From Serratia sp. AKBS12 (GTDB taxonomy: Bacteria; Pseudomonadota; Gammaproteobacteria; Enterobacterales; Enterobacteriaceae): 64,000 bases of DNA. The position numbers and the translations under genes were made by a program. The stretch covers positions 163,722 to 227,721 of the forward strand of contig NZ_JANUSB010000005.1 of assembly GCF_024793895.1 (NCBI RefSeq). Reading direction: 5' to 3'. The notes below the pieces were generated by a model, which searched no databases, was not told the DNA's origin, and saw only the letters and a list, made by a program, of their open reading frames with translations. Shown piece by piece: positions 28,322-37,983 of this stretch; within the stretch, counting starts at the first letter, position 1; each line of letters opens with the position of its first letter.

Positions 28322-28733
28322 CCATTGTTGGTTTGCAAATGTTTTATTGATTTAGCGTGTGACGAGTTCGTAACACCAAATAAATAAAGCACAACAATGA
28401 AAATCTCGCCCATTGCCGGCGAAGCACAATAAATATCTAGGAAGATTCCCGCGCAAGAAAATAGATAGCACGTGAGGTAAGCCATTGAGGACGTAGATCG
28501 TCTTTCAGGCCCAATCTATGTTGATTTTCATAAAAGAAGATAAAACACAACGAATTGAATTATAAAGGCTAAATTTTCATGCAAGGCCACGGCAGACTAT
28601 TATCCGTGGCCAAGCGGCGAAAGCGGTTCCTGATACAATTATCAGTAAAAATTATTACTACATAAGCGCTTTGCTTAGTGAAATCTGCTAGTTTTCGCCG
28701 CGGTTGGCGACGAAAAATGGATTATCCTGCTGG
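28322..28733. other. AT-rich region upstream of the autotransporter
   Basis: About 410 bp with no credible gene. It carries the protease promoter region and, next to the TetR stop, a hairpin TTTCGCCGC-GGTT-GGCGACGAAA (28692-28717) that can act as a minus-strand terminator. Confidence 0.5.
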
Positions 28734-29360
28734 CTATTTTTTGCTGTTGCGCACGTCTTCTTCCGCCTGGCGAATAATTGCCTTTGCCATCCATTGAGTG
28801 ACATCCTGAATGCCGTGCAAATCCAGCCCCCAAATATCCTTTAATACCAGGAAAACCTCAGAACCATAAATCAACGAGAAGGAATGAATAACTCGCTGCA
28901 ACGCCTCCGGGGGTAATGTTGCTTGCAATGGCTCAACCGCAAGTTTCAGCAGACGCTTGCGGTTGCCGCGCACAAATTTTTCGCCTGGCGTCGCGTTCGC
29001 CCATTGTTGTAGCGAAAGTTGCAACGCCGCGCGTAATGCCCCTTCGTGCCGTTCCATTTGCGGGTAGGCAAAGGCCAGTAATTGCTGAATGCGCAGCAGT
29101 GCATCGTTGTCGCGTGGCTCCCATTGCAAAATCGGCCCAAGGCTTTCCGCCACCACGGCGGTAATTAAAGCGCTTTGCGTCGGGAAATAGCGGTATGCGG
29201 TAGCACGGGAAACTTGCGCATGGGCGGCCAACTCGGTAATCGAGGGGAAAGCACCGCCGTCGTAGAGTTCCATTGCGCTGGCAAGCAGCAATTTACGGGT
29301 TCTGGCCCGAGTATGCGTTAAAGATTCGTCCCGCGGCGCGGGGAAAGCGGTAAGTGGCAC
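28734..29360 (-). CDS. TetR/AcrR-family transcriptional regulator
   Basis: Single-domain dimeric repressor. The TetR helix-turn-helix is clear (TRKLLLASAMELYDGG, ITELAAHAQVSRATAYRYFPTQSALITAVV), followed by an all-helical ligand domain. The open frame extends to a TTG at 29471 (245 residues), but a GTG at 29360 has GAGG 5 nt upstream and gives 208 residues, the normal TetR length, so it is preferred. It faces the Tm-1-like gene across a region with two matching inverted repeats, suggesting it represses that gene and itself. The inducer is unknown. Confidence 0.88.
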   Translation of the reverse strand: MPLTAFPAPRDESLTHTRARTRKLLLASAMELYDGGAFPSITELAAHAQVSRATAYRYFPTQSALITAVVAESLGPILQWEPRDNDALLRIQQLLAFAYPQMERHEGALRAALQLSLQQWANATPGEKFVRGNRKRLLKLAVEPLQATLPPEALQRVIHSFSLIYGSEVFLVLKDIWGLDLHGIQDVTQWMAKAIIRQAEEDVRNSKK

Positions 29361-29473
29361 ATCAACCTCGCACTTCTCATGCCTTCCTGCCCCGGAATCG
29401 ACATGTTTATAAAACGAAACTGGGGGATCCTGGCTCCTCCAGCAGCGCAAAAGCGACTTTAAAAAAGCCAAAA

Positions 29474-29489
29474 TGAGACGCCAGTCTCA
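29474..29489. promoter_or_regulatory. candidate TetR operator 1
   Basis: Perfect inverted repeat TGAGAC-GCCA-GTCTCA in the divergent region between the TetR gene and the Tm-1-like gene. It has the size and spacing of a TetR-family site. Confidence 0.65.
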
Positions 29490-29516
29490 CTTTTGTTTAA
29501 AATAAGCTTGCATAAA

Positions 29517-29532
29517 TGATACTGCCGTCTCA
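29517..29532. promoter_or_regulatory. candidate TetR operator 2
   Basis: TGATAC-TGCC-GTCTCA, the same architecture with one mismatch, centred 43 bp from operator 1 and nearer the Tm-1-like gene. The repeated half-site GTCTCA supports a real regulator site. Confidence 0.6.
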
Positions 29533-29654
29533 TTATGTATATAAATTCATCGGCTGTATCTAATTGTCTCAACACCAGGGTTCCAATTTTAATAATAAGT
29601 TATCATTAGAAACAAACAGTTCGGTCAACATCCGGACCTTTTCAGGAACAGACG

Positions 29655-30875
29655 ATGAGAAATGCCCCAGCTTTTGTCTATATTGCTACCACAGCAGATA
29701 CCAAAGGACAAGAGCTGGCGTATGTGCGTAGCTTGATTGACAACCTCGGTTTACCCACCATAACGGTCGATCTTTCTACACACAACATGCCAGCACGCTA
29801 CCCGGCCGATATTTCTGCGGCCGACGTAGCCGCTTTTCATCCGCATGGTGCCGAGGCCGTATTTTGCCGCAACCGCGGCCAGGCCATTGCTGCCATGGCT
29901 ATCGCCTTCGAACGCTTCATGCTGTCCCGTACCGACGTTGCCGCCCTGCTAGGCATGGGAGGCTCAGGTGGCACAGCCATGATCACTCCGGCCATGCAAC
30001 AACTGCCCATCGGTCTGCCAAAGCTGATGGTGTCTAGCATGGCGGCAGGTGACGTTTCCGGCTATGTGGGTGCCAGCGACATCGCAATGCTGTATTCCGT
30101 TACCGACATCGCCGGGCTAAACCGGATTTCCCGTAAAGTACTCGGCAACGCCGCACATCAGATTGCTGGAGCGGTGCGCTTTCATACCGACGACGAAGCG
30201 GCCAGCAAACCCGCCACCGGGTTGACCATGTTTGGCGTGACCACGCCATGCATTCAGGCAGTGACCAGCGCCATTGAAGCACAGTGGGATTGCCTGGTGT
30301 TTCATGCCACCGGCAGCGGCGGCAGTGCCATGGAAAAACTGATCGACAGCCTGCTGCTGAACGCGGTGCTGGATCTGACCACCACCGAAGTGTGTGATTA
30401 CCTGTTCGATGGGGTACTGGCCTGCAGTGAAGACCGCTTCGGCGCGATTGCACGTACTGGCATCCCATGCGTAATGTCCTGCGGCGCGTTGGACATGATC
30501 AATTTTGGCCACCCGAAAACCGTGCCGGCGCGCTATGCAGCTCGCACCTTTTACAACCACAATACCCAAGTAACGCTGATGCGTACCACCCCGGAAGAAA
30601 ATGCGCATATGGGGCGCTGGATCGGCGAAAAACTCAACGCCTGTCAGGGAGAGGTACGTTTAGTGATCCCGGAGGGTGGGGTTTCAGCGCTCGACGCACC
30701 GGGACAACCATTCTGGGATCCGAACGCATTAGCCGCGTTCGTCCGTTCATTGGAACGCACCATGATACAGACCGCAAAGCGCCAGTTGATCAAGACGCCG
30801 TATCATATTAACGATCCGGCTTTTGCTCAGGTGATCATTGAGCAATTCCATGCCATTACCGCCAGAGCAGAATAA
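29655..30875 (+). CDS. Tm-1-like ATP-binding domain protein (UPF0261)
   Basis: 406 residues, full-length match to the UPF0261/Tm-1-like family. Seen are the N-terminal nucleotide-binding [17 protein letters not shown], the central [11 protein letters not shown], the [21 protein letters not shown] segment, and [15 protein letters not shown]. The tomato Tm-1 relative binds ATP and a viral replicase; bacterial members have no established reaction. Bacterial homologues are commonly next to a TIM-barrel phosphoenolpyruvate-hydrolase-like gene; none is present here. Regulation is probably by the divergent TetR protein. Confidence 0.9.
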   Translation: MRNAPAFVYIATTADTKGQELAYVRSLIDNLGLPTITVDLSTHNMPARYPADISAADVAAFHPHGAEAVFCRNRGQAIAAMAIAFERFMLSRTDVAALLGMGGSGGTAMITPAMQQLPIGLPKLMVSSMAAGDVSGYVGASDIAMLYSVTDIAGLNRISRKVLGNAAHQIAGAVRFHTDDEAASKPATGLTMFGVTTPCIQAVTSAIEAQWDCLVFHATGSGGSAMEKLIDSLLLNAVLDLTTTEVCDYLFDGVLACSEDRFGAIARTGIPCVMSCGALDMINFGHPKTVPARYAARTFYNHNTQVTLMRTTPEENAHMGRWIGEKLNACQGEVRLVIPEGGVSALDAPGQPFWDPNALAAFVRSLERTMIQTAKRQLIKTPYHINDPAFAQVIIEQFHAITARAE

Positions 30876-30927
30876 TCTCCCCCACCATAATAAGCAAAGC
30901 ACGGACAATAGCATGCCATGAGACAAT

Positions 30928-30952
30928 AAAAAGGCCGGATAATCATCCGGCC
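30928..30952 (-). terminator. rho-independent terminator of spy
   Basis: Minus-strand stem GGCCGGAT-GATT-ATCCGGCC followed by TTTTT. It lies 37 bp beyond the spy stop and could also serve the convergent gene. Confidence 0.9.
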
Positions 30953-30989
30953 CGTAGTAGTTAGGTTATGCGTTCGTTGCTAATGTCAA

Positions 30990-31478
30990 TTATTCAGCAG
31001 TAGCCATCTTCTCTTTCATTGACTTCATATGTTCCATCATTTTCTGTTCGCGTTGCTGATAATTTTCGTTGTACTGTTTTTTCTGTTCTGGCGTCAGCAG
31101 GTTATACATTTTGTTTTCCGCTTTTGCGCGCTCCAGCATGCGCTCAGACTGTGCCTTGCTGATGGTATCAATCTGCGCCTTGGCTTTGGCTTCGTCAAAG
31201 TTGTCGGATGCCACCATGTTGTGCAGTGCCTGGCGCTCTTCCTTCATGCCCTGGCCGCGCTTCTGGTGCGCCTGTTTCATAATGTCACGCATTTGCTGGC
31301 GTTGCTGTTCGGTCAGGTTCAGACCGGCAAACGGACCACCCTTGCCTGGACCATTATGATGCATCATTTTCATTGGCGCGTTGTCTGCAGTCGGCGCGCT
31401 GGTGTCGGCGGCAAACGCCATGGAAGCAGAGCCCAGGGCCAGAGTGGAAGCGACAAATAAAGCGGTCAGTTTACGCAT
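30990..31478 (-). CDS. spy: periplasmic ATP-independent chaperone Spy
   Basis: 162 residues with a signal peptide ending MAFA-ADTS. It belongs to the CpxP/Spy family: two LTxxQ motifs (LTEQQRQQMRDI and LTPEQKKQYNEN) and long basic amphipathic helices that form the cradle-shaped dimer. Length matches E. coli Spy (161), and the HMKSMKEKM-type tail is present. Spy prevents aggregation of periplasmic proteins and is induced by Cpx and Bae in E. coli. A CpxR-box-like sequence lies about 110 bp upstream. Confidence 0.9.
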   Translation of the reverse strand: MRKLTALFVASTLALGSASMAFAADTSAPTADNAPMKMMHHNGPGKGGPFAGLNLTEQQRQQMRDIMKQAHQKRGQGMKEERQALHNMVASDNFDEAKAKAQIDTISKAQSERMLERAKAENKMYNLLTPEQKKQYNENYQQREQKMMEHMKSMKEKMATAE

Positions 31479-31997
31479 AATATATTTCCTTAAAATTTCT
31501 TCATCAGGAGCGCTGTACTTAACAGGCTCATCGTGTCGTCGAAGATAATAATAAGCTTATAAATATAGAGAAATGCGAGGGAGTGTAAACTTTTTAAAAT
31601 GCAAAAAAGAATTAATAGGCAAATATGAATAAATTATGGAGGAAGCGTTTCGTTTGCGAAAACCCCACTGCGATTCAGATAAATCTCCTATAAAAATCTA
31701 TTTCCCTACCTGGGATTAATGACAACTTATCACAGCGACTTCTTATCGTCGCGCAACATCACCACACGGGCATAAATTTCTGCCAAAGTACGGTTCTTTT
31801 CTACACTTATAAGCATTAGCCGGGCAAGCAGCGTTGTCAGGCAAAATGAATCATTGCATCTATAATAGTTCCCTTAAATCATTATCCCGCGCCAAAAAGC
31901 GTGTTATATGATAGGGATATATGCAGTAAGGCCGGACTGGCCTGAAACGACCGCCGAGGCTGACCCCGCGCTGCCGTTGCTCTTTTGAGGACACATC
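31479..31997. promoter_or_regulatory. spy-rpfR divergent intergenic region with CpxR-box-like site
   Basis: About 520 bp without a gene. GTAAA-CTTTT-TAAAA at 31585-31599 approximates the CpxR site (GTAAA-N5-GTAAA) at a suitable distance from spy. Nearer rpfR there is only AT-rich promoter-like sequence (GTTATATGATAGGGATATA near 31900), with GAGGACA before the rpfR ATG. Confidence 0.45.
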
Positions 31998-33992
31998 ATG
32001 TTTGCAGATCCGGGACCCGTGCTCCTTAACACCCTGTTTGGTACCAGTAGCCCTTATTGGCGGCTGTCCTTTGACAGCAACGCGCTGGAGCTGACCGCCG
32101 TTAAGGGCACCGCACATATTGCCGTAACCCTGACGGCCCTGCAGGCGGCCAAAATCCGGCGGCTGACCGGCGTAACCAGCAGTCTGGACATCGCCATTGA
32201 ATTATCCGGCGAGCCTATCCATTTGCATTTGGTTGGCCGCAGAATCAATAAATACGAATGGGCAGGTACCGCTTCGGCCTATACCGATACCAAAGCCGTA
32301 GCGCGCGATCTGGTGCACGGCCTATCGTTTGCCGAGCAGGTGGTGTCGGAAGCCAATTCGGTGATTGTCATTGTCGATCAACATGGTCATATCCAACGCT
32401 TTAATCGTCTGAGCGAAGAATATACCGGGCTGCGCGAGCAGGACGTCATCGGCAAAAACGTCTTCAAGCTGTTTATGAGCCCGCAAGAAGCCGCCGCTTC
32501 ACGCCGTAATATTGCCGGTTTTTTCAAAAACGGCGCCTCGTATGAAGTAGAGCGCTGGATAAAAACCGTCAAAGGCGAACGACTGTTCCTGTTTCGCAAT
32601 AAATTCGTCCACAGCGGCAGCGGCAAGAACGAGGTCTTTTTAATCTGCTCCGGCACCGACATCACCGAAGAACGGCATGCCCAGGAACGGCTGCGAGTGC
32701 TGGCCAATACCGATATCATCACCGGACTGCCCAATCGCAACGCCATCCAGGACAAGATCACCCAGGCGATCGAGACACGCGCGGCAAGCAGCGTCGGGCT
32801 GGTCTATCTCGACCTTGATAACTTCAAGAAAGTGAACGATGCCTACGGCCATATGTTCGGCGACCGCTTGCTGGTTGAAGTTTCCCGGTCGATCCTCGGC
32901 TGCCTGAACCACGGCGAAGTGCTGGCACGGCTGGGCGGTGATGAATTTCTGGTACTGGTCTATCAGGCAGACCGCGTGATGCTTCAGGAGCTGGCGCAGC
33001 GTATTATCGATCGGCTGAAAACGCCGTTTCGCATTGGGTTGATTGAGGTCTATACCGGCTGTTCCATTGGCATCGCCTTGTGCCCAGAACACGGTGACGA
33101 TCTTGATGGGTTGATCCGCAGCGCCGATACCGCCATGTACGTCGCCAAGGAGTTGGGTAAACGGACGTTTACCGTATTTTCCTCGGAAATGAACCAACGG
33201 GTGGCGGAGTACATGTGGCTCGACACCAACTTGCGCAAGGGACTGGAACAGAACCAACTGGTGGTGTATTACCAGCCGAAAATAGATGCCTACAGCGGCG
33301 AGGTACACAGCGTGGAAGCGCTGGTGCGTTGGGATTCTCCCGAACGCGGGCTGATCCCGCCGTTAAAGTTTATTTCTTATGCGGAAGAGTCGGGGTTGAT
33401 TACCCCTCTGGGTCAATGGGTGTTGAAAACCGCGGCTCGCCAGGCGGCCGACTGGCAACGGCAAGGGTTGAATCTGCGGGTGGCAGTCAATCTGTCCGCT
33501 CGACAGTTGGTGGATGATTCGGTAGTAGAGGATCTGCAACAGGTGTTGCAGGAAAACCACCTTACCCACTGCCCACTGGATTTTGAACTGACCGAAAGCA
33601 GCCTGATCGAAGATGAAAACCGCGCACGTACCGTCATCACACGGCTGCGGCAGTTGGGAGCGCAGGTTCACCTGGATGATTTCGGCACCGGTTATTCGTC
33701 GCTGGCACAGCTGGCGCGCATCCCGTTGGACGCCATCAAACTGGATAAAAGTTTTGTGCACGGCGTCGATCTGAACCCGGTATCGCAATCGCTGGTACGT
33801 GCCATCGTGGCGGCAGCCGAGGCGCTGCAGTTTCGCGTTATTGCCGAAGGTGTCGAAACCGACAGCGAAAACCATTTCCTCGACTGTGTTGGGGTCGATG
33901 AAAAGCAGGGCTTTCTATTTGCACGCCCGATGCTACCGGCGCAGCTTGCGCAGTGGCTGCATGGTTACCGCCCGCATCCAGCTTCCCTGTAA
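31998..33992 (+). CDS. rpfR: PAS-GGDEF-EAL protein RpfR (PdeR/YciR-like c-di-GMP phosphodiesterase)
   Basis: 664 residues, colinear with E. coli PdeR and with RpfR receptors of fatty-acid signals. The N-terminal region of about 95 residues corresponds to the RpfF-interacting domain, followed by PAS (about 110-225), GGDEF at 313-317 (RLGGDEF) and EAL at 440-442 (VEALVRW), with DDFGTGYSS intact. There is no RxxD inhibitory site before GGDEF. Both output motifs look active; in characterised RpfR proteins ligand binding to PAS raises the phosphodiesterase activity. It is convergent with rpfF, 16 bp apart, the standard rpfF/rpfR arrangement. Confidence 0.92.
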   Translation: MFADPGPVLLNTLFGTSSPYWRLSFDSNALELTAVKGTAHIAVTLTALQAAKIRRLTGVTSSLDIAIELSGEPIHLHLVGRRINKYEWAGTASAYTDTKAVARDLVHGLSFAEQVVSEANSVIVIVDQHGHIQRFNRLSEEYTGLREQDVIGKNVFKLFMSPQEAAASRRNIAGFFKNGASYEVERWIKTVKGERLFLFRNKFVHSGSGKNEVFLICSGTDITEERHAQERLRVLANTDIITGLPNRNAIQDKITQAIETRAASSVGLVYLDLDNFKKVNDAYGHMFGDRLLVEVSRSILGCLNHGEVLARLGGDEFLVLVYQADRVMLQELAQRIIDRLKTPFRIGLIEVYTGCSIGIALCPEHGDDLDGLIRSADTAMYVAKELGKRTFTVFSSEMNQRVAEYMWLDTNLRKGLEQNQLVVYYQPKIDAYSGEVHSVEALVRWDSPERGLIPPLKFISYAEESGLITPLGQWVLKTAARQAADWQRQGLNLRVAVNLSARQLVDDSVVEDLQQVLQENHLTHCPLDFELTESSLIEDENRARTVITRLRQLGAQVHLDDFGTGYSSLAQLARIPLDAIKLDKSFVHGVDLNPVSQSLVRAIVAAAEALQFRVIAEGVETDSENHFLDCVGVDEKQGFLFARPMLPAQLAQWLHGYRPHPASL

Positions 33993-34008
33993 TGCAGGCG
34001 GGCGTCGG

Positions 34009-34875
34009 TCAGACGGCACGCTGCAAGGTTTGCGTGTGTCGGTCTTGCAGCATCACCAAGCGTTCAATATATTCCCGATCCTTTGGCTCAATGGTGAACG
34101 CCGCATGTACCCAATCTTCGGTGATGTCCATCAACTCGGAACGGGTCAGTTGCAGCACCCGTTGCCGCGCGCGTAGCATGGCGCGCATGCCGTTCAGTCT
34201 GGGGCGGATAGTGTCGATAAAGGTACGCGTCGCCAGATAACCGTCCCCCGGCTGGAACAGCCGATCGACCAATCCGCGACTTTCGAACCATTCCGCCGTA
34301 TGTGCATCCCCGCTCCAGATCAGCTCCTCGGCCAGCCGCATGCCGGCTTTGCGCGCCACCAGCGAATAGCCCCCCATGCCGGGGAACAGATTGAAGGCAA
34401 TCTCTGGGAAACCCATGCGCGCATTGTTCTGCGCCAGCAAAAAATGGTGAGCCAATGCCGCTTCAAAACCGCCGCCCAGGGCACTGCCCTCCACCATCGC
34501 GATGCTCACCGCCCCGGTATCAAAACCGCGTGCCGCCGCGTGTACGCAGTCGATACAGGCTCGTGCGTAGGCGGTCATCGCCGCACGATTGCGGGTTTTA
34601 ATCGACTCGGCGAAGAAGTTCAAATCGCCGCCCACGTTGAACATATTCGGCACCAGTGAGCCGGTAACCCAAAAATCAAACTGCAGCGACGACTCTTTGG
34701 CAGCCTGCGCCAACGCCATAATGTCTTCGATTAACGCCTGATTGAAGCATGGACGCGGCTCGGCGCGCAGCAACATCCACATAATGTTGCGCCCTTCTTC
34801 GTAATAGGCCGAAATCTGCGACAGATTGCCTGCCTCGGTGAACAGGCGGCAGGTGGGGTGATCGAGTAATTTCAT
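34009..34875 (-). CDS. rpfF: DSF-type fatty-acid signal synthase RpfF
   Basis: 288-residue crotonase-fold enzyme that makes cis-2-enoic fatty acid signals of the diffusible signal factor class from acyl-ACP. Landmarks are FNVGGDLNFF (oxyanion hole), EGSALGGGFEAALAHH with catalytic E138, and GFPEIAFNLFPGMGGYS with catalytic E158, matching the two glutamates of Xanthomonas RpfF. Start at 34875 with GGAAGG upstream; the longer frame adds nine unsupported residues. Pairing with RpfR makes the signalling role much more likely than beta-oxidation. Confidence 0.93.
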   Translation of the reverse strand: MKLLDHPTCRLFTEAGNLSQISAYYEEGRNIMWMLLRAEPRPCFNQALIEDIMALAQAAKESSLQFDFWVTGSLVPNMFNVGGDLNFFAESIKTRNRAAMTAYARACIDCVHAAARGFDTGAVSIAMVEGSALGGGFEAALAHHFLLAQNNARMGFPEIAFNLFPGMGGYSLVARKAGMRLAEELIWSGDAHTAEWFESRGLVDRLFQPGDGYLATRTFIDTIRPRLNGMRAMLRARQRVLQLTRSELMDITEDWVHAAFTIEPKDREYIERLVMLQDRHTQTLQRAV

Positions 34876-35075
34876 AGGACCTTCCAATTTAACCAGTAAC
34901 AACGATGGAATCGCTCCAGCCGTTATGGCTGTCGTTCGATAGCGCAGTGGTAAACCACATGGCTACACCATCAGTAAACGCTTTCGTGGCGCTGAAATAG
35001 GAGAATTGGCGGAAAAAATTGGCTGCTTCGACGATAGGAGATCGGATTATTACCCATAAACGCACTGCGAAAGCC

Positions 35076-35094
35076 CTATCTGTTAAACAGATAG
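35076..35094. promoter_or_regulatory. 19-bp perfect palindrome between rpfF and yhjD
   Basis: CTATCTGTT-A-AACAGATAG, two perfect 9-bp arms, 200 bp upstream of the rpfF start and 113 bp upstream of yhjD. It looks like an operator; there is no T-run, so it is not a terminator. Confidence 0.55.
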
Positions 35095-35206
35095 CGGCCA
35101 AATCTGAGAAATCCCCAAATTCGCCGCTTCAACGGCCAAATCGACGGACGGTTTAGCTATAATCAGGGGCAGACCGACTTTTTATCGTTAAGGAAATCGT
35201 GACGTA

Positions 35207-36214
35207 ATGCCTACAGGATCAGATAAAGAACCTCGTCAGCCCGACAGTGAAACCTCAGCCAAGCCACTGATCGACCTCAAAACCGGCAATCACAGCATCG
35301 ACAAGGGAATCTCCGGGTTTTCCCGTCTGGTTGAGCGCATCAAGGCCTGGCCAAGCATTGCCCACCTGCTGCGTGCCACCGAACGTTTCAACGATCGGCT
35401 CGGCAGCCAGTTTGGCGCGGCCATCACCTACTTTTCATTTTTATCGCTGATCCCGATCCTGATGGTCTCCTTTGCCGCCGTCGGCTTCGTCTTGGCGTCC
35501 AACCCGGATTTGCTGGCTGAACTGATCAATAAAATCGTCGGCAGCATCAGCGACCCGACGCTGGCCAGCACGCTGAAAAACACCGTCAATACCGCTATTC
35601 AACAGCGCACCACCGTTGGGCTTACCGGGCTGGCGCTGGCGCTATATTCCGGTATCAGTTGGATGGGCAACCTGCGCGAAGCCATCCGCGCGCAGTCACG
35701 AGACGTTTGGGAACGTAATCCGCAGGATCAGGAAAAAATCTATTTCAAATATACCCGTGATTTTATTTCACTAATTGGCCTGGTGGTGGCACTGATCATT
35801 ACGCTGTCGCTAACGTCGATTGCCGGCTCCGCGCAGGCTGCCATCGTCAATGCTTTGGGGTTGGGCGATATCGAATGGCTGCGCCCGGCGATGACGCTGA
35901 TCGCGCTGTCGATTTCCATTTTTGCCAACTATCTGTTGTTCTTATGGATATTCTGGATGCTGCCGCGCCATAAGCCGAAGAAGAAAGCGCTGTTACGGGG
36001 TACCCTGATGGCAGCAATCGGCTTTGAAGTGATCAAGTTCGTTATGACCATGACGCTGCCGCAGGTAGCCAAATCCCCCTCCGGTGCGGCATTTGGCTCG
36101 GTGATTGGTCTGATGGCGTTCTTTTACTTCTTTGCCCGCCTGACGCTATTCTGCGCCGCCTGGATCGCTACCGCGCAGTATAAAGAGGATAAGACGCTAC
36201 CTTCACAGCGGTAA
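35207..36214 (+). CDS. yhjD: YihY/BrkB-family inner membrane protein YhjD
   Basis: 335 residues, the length of E. coli YhjD (337). A polar N-terminus of about 60 residues precedes six hydrophobic segments of the BrkB/YihY family (AAITYFSFLSLIPILMVSFAAVGFVL; ALYSGISWMGNLREAIRAQ; SIFANYLLFLWIFWMLPR; SVIGLMAFFYFFARLTLFCAAW). YhjD has been linked to lipid A-core export suppression in E. coli. It precedes yhjE as in E. coli and ends at a strong terminator. Confidence 0.93.
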   Translation: MPTGSDKEPRQPDSETSAKPLIDLKTGNHSIDKGISGFSRLVERIKAWPSIAHLLRATERFNDRLGSQFGAAITYFSFLSLIPILMVSFAAVGFVLASNPDLLAELINKIVGSISDPTLASTLKNTVNTAIQQRTTVGLTGLALALYSGISWMGNLREAIRAQSRDVWERNPQDQEKIYFKYTRDFISLIGLVVALIITLSLTSIAGSAQAAIVNALGLGDIEWLRPAMTLIALSISIFANYLLFLWIFWMLPRHKPKKKALLRGTLMAAIGFEVIKFVMTMTLPQVAKSPSGAAFGSVIGLMAFFYFFARLTLFCAAWIATAQYKEDKTLPSQR

Positions 36215-36240
36215 CCGGTCCGTTCAGGCAATTGGAATAT

Positions 36241-36269
36241 ACCGGCCTTTCACAGCAGGTCGGTTTTTT
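36241..36269 (+). terminator. rho-independent terminator after yhjD
   Basis: ACCGGCC-N10-GGTCGGT stem (one G-T pair) followed by TTTTT. Confidence 0.85.
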
Positions 36270-36554
36270 GTTTCAAAAAACAAGCCAAAAAGCAGCATAA
36301 AGCACCAAGTAAAACCCTGCGAGACGCTAGAAGCAGAATAACAAACTACCCAATAACTTTTCTTTGCCGGTTTTTCAGCGTTTAACACTGCCTGAAAGTA
36401 CATCTACCACGTTAAACTCTACAAATCACCACGCCAATAAAACATTAGTCTTATTAACCGGTTATCGAACGCGCTGTACAAAGTTGCGCCGTTGAAAAGG
36501 CATTTTGCTGTGTCTAAGATGGCCTTTTAGATAATCAAAATATAAGAAACAACT
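36270..36554 (+). other. yhjD-yhjE intergenic region
   Basis: 285 bp, AT-rich, with no gene or strong repeat seen. It presumably contains the yhjE promoter. The ribosome-binding site before the yhjE ATG is weak (TAAGAAAC). Confidence 0.4.
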
Positions 36555-37877
36555 ATGCAAGCCTCCATAGCACCAACTGTCGACGCCGATGATGCATCCA
36601 CGCCGGTCAACTCTCGGGGAAAGGTGCTGGTCGCCTCCTTGATCGGCACCGCCATCGAGTTCTTTGATTTCTATATATACGCCACTGCGGCCGTGCTGGT
36701 GTTCCCGCATATTTTCTTCCCGCAGGGCGATCCAACCACCGCGACGCTACAGTCGTTGGCCACCTTTGCCGTGGCCTTCGTGGCACGCCCCATCGGTTCG
36801 GCGCTGTTCGGCCACTTCGGCGATCGCGTCGGCCGTAAGGCAACCTTGGTCGCCTCATTGCTGACCATGGGGATTTCCACCGTGTTGATCGGCCTGTTGC
36901 CGAGTTATGAAACCATCGGCATTCTGGCGCCAATGCTGCTGGCGCTGGCGCGTTTCGGCCAGGGTCTGGGACTGGGTGGCGAATGGGGCGGTGCAGCCCT
37001 GCTGGCCACTGAAAATGCCCCGCCGCGCAAGCGTGCGCTGTACGGTTCATTCCCACAGCTCGGTGCGCCTATCGGTTTCTTCTTTGCCAACGGTACCTTC
37101 CTGCTGCTGTCCTGGCTGCTCACCGACCAGCAGTTTATGGATTGGGGCTGGCGCGTCCCGTTCGTACTGTCGGCGGTATTGGTACTGATCGGCCTATATG
37201 TGCGCGTTTCACTGCATGAAACCCCGGTATTCGCCAAAGTGGCCAAAGCCGGCAAGCAGGTAAAAATCCCGCTTGGCACCCTGTTGAGCAAGCATATGAA
37301 AGTCACCATCCTCGGTACCTTCATCATGTTGGCCACCTATACGCTGTTCTATCTGATGACGGTGTATTCCATGACTTACGGCACCACGGCACAGCCGCTG
37401 GGGCTGGGATATTCGCGTGAAAGCTTCTTGTGGATGCTGATGCTGGCGGTGATCGGCTTTGGCGTAATGGTGCCAATCGCCGGCCTGCTGGCCGACGCAT
37501 TCGGTCGCCGCAAGACCATGATCGTCATTACCCTGCTGATGATCGGTTTCTCCTTCCTGTTCCCGGTAATGCTTGGTTCCGGTAACCAGGCGCTGGTGAT
37601 GGCATTCCTGCTGTGCGGCCTGAGCATCATGGGGCTGACGTTTGGTCCGATGGGGGCCCTGCTGCCGGAACTGTTCCCGACCGAGGTGCGTTATACCGGC
37701 GCCTCGTTCTCATATAATGTCGCCTCGATTCTCGGCGCCTCGGTAGCGCCGTACATCGCTACCTGGCTGAACGCCAATTACGGTCTGTTTTATGTCGGCA
37801 TGTATCTGGCAGCAATGGCGAGCCTGACGCTGATCGCTCTACTGACAATGAAAGAAACCCGCCACAAAGCGCTGTAA
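36555..37877 (+). CDS. yhjE: MFS metabolite:H+ symporter YhjE
   Basis: 440-residue twelve-helix major facilitator of the MHS subfamily, matching YhjE in sequence style and synteny. Seen are GTAIEFFDFYIYATAAVLVFP, the first loop motif GHFGDRVGRK, GLGLGGEWGGAALLATENAP and LLADAFGRRKTMI, with PELFPTEVRYTGAS near the end. Substrate unknown; the family carries organic acids or amino acid-like solutes with protons. Confidence 0.92.
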   Translation: MQASIAPTVDADDASTPVNSRGKVLVASLIGTAIEFFDFYIYATAAVLVFPHIFFPQGDPTTATLQSLATFAVAFVARPIGSALFGHFGDRVGRKATLVASLLTMGISTVLIGLLPSYETIGILAPMLLALARFGQGLGLGGEWGGAALLATENAPPRKRALYGSFPQLGAPIGFFFANGTFLLLSWLLTDQQFMDWGWRVPFVLSAVLVLIGLYVRVSLHETPVFAKVAKAGKQVKIPLGTLLSKHMKVTILGTFIMLATYTLFYLMTVYSMTYGTTAQPLGLGYSRESFLWMLMLAVIGFGVMVPIAGLLADAFGRRKTMIVITLLMIGFSFLFPVMLGSGNQALVMAFLLCGLSIMGLTFGPMGALLPELFPTEVRYTGASFSYNVASILGASVAPYIATWLNANYGLFYVGMYLAAMASLTLIALLTMKETRHKAL

Positions 37878-37983
37878 CCCTCGCGTGGCTCCGCCGGTGC
37901 GCGGGGCCACCCTCTCTGCTGAGCTGTTTTTTGTCACAAAAGCCGTTTATGCTGCCACTCTGCTCAATAACGCGAGTGTTATC

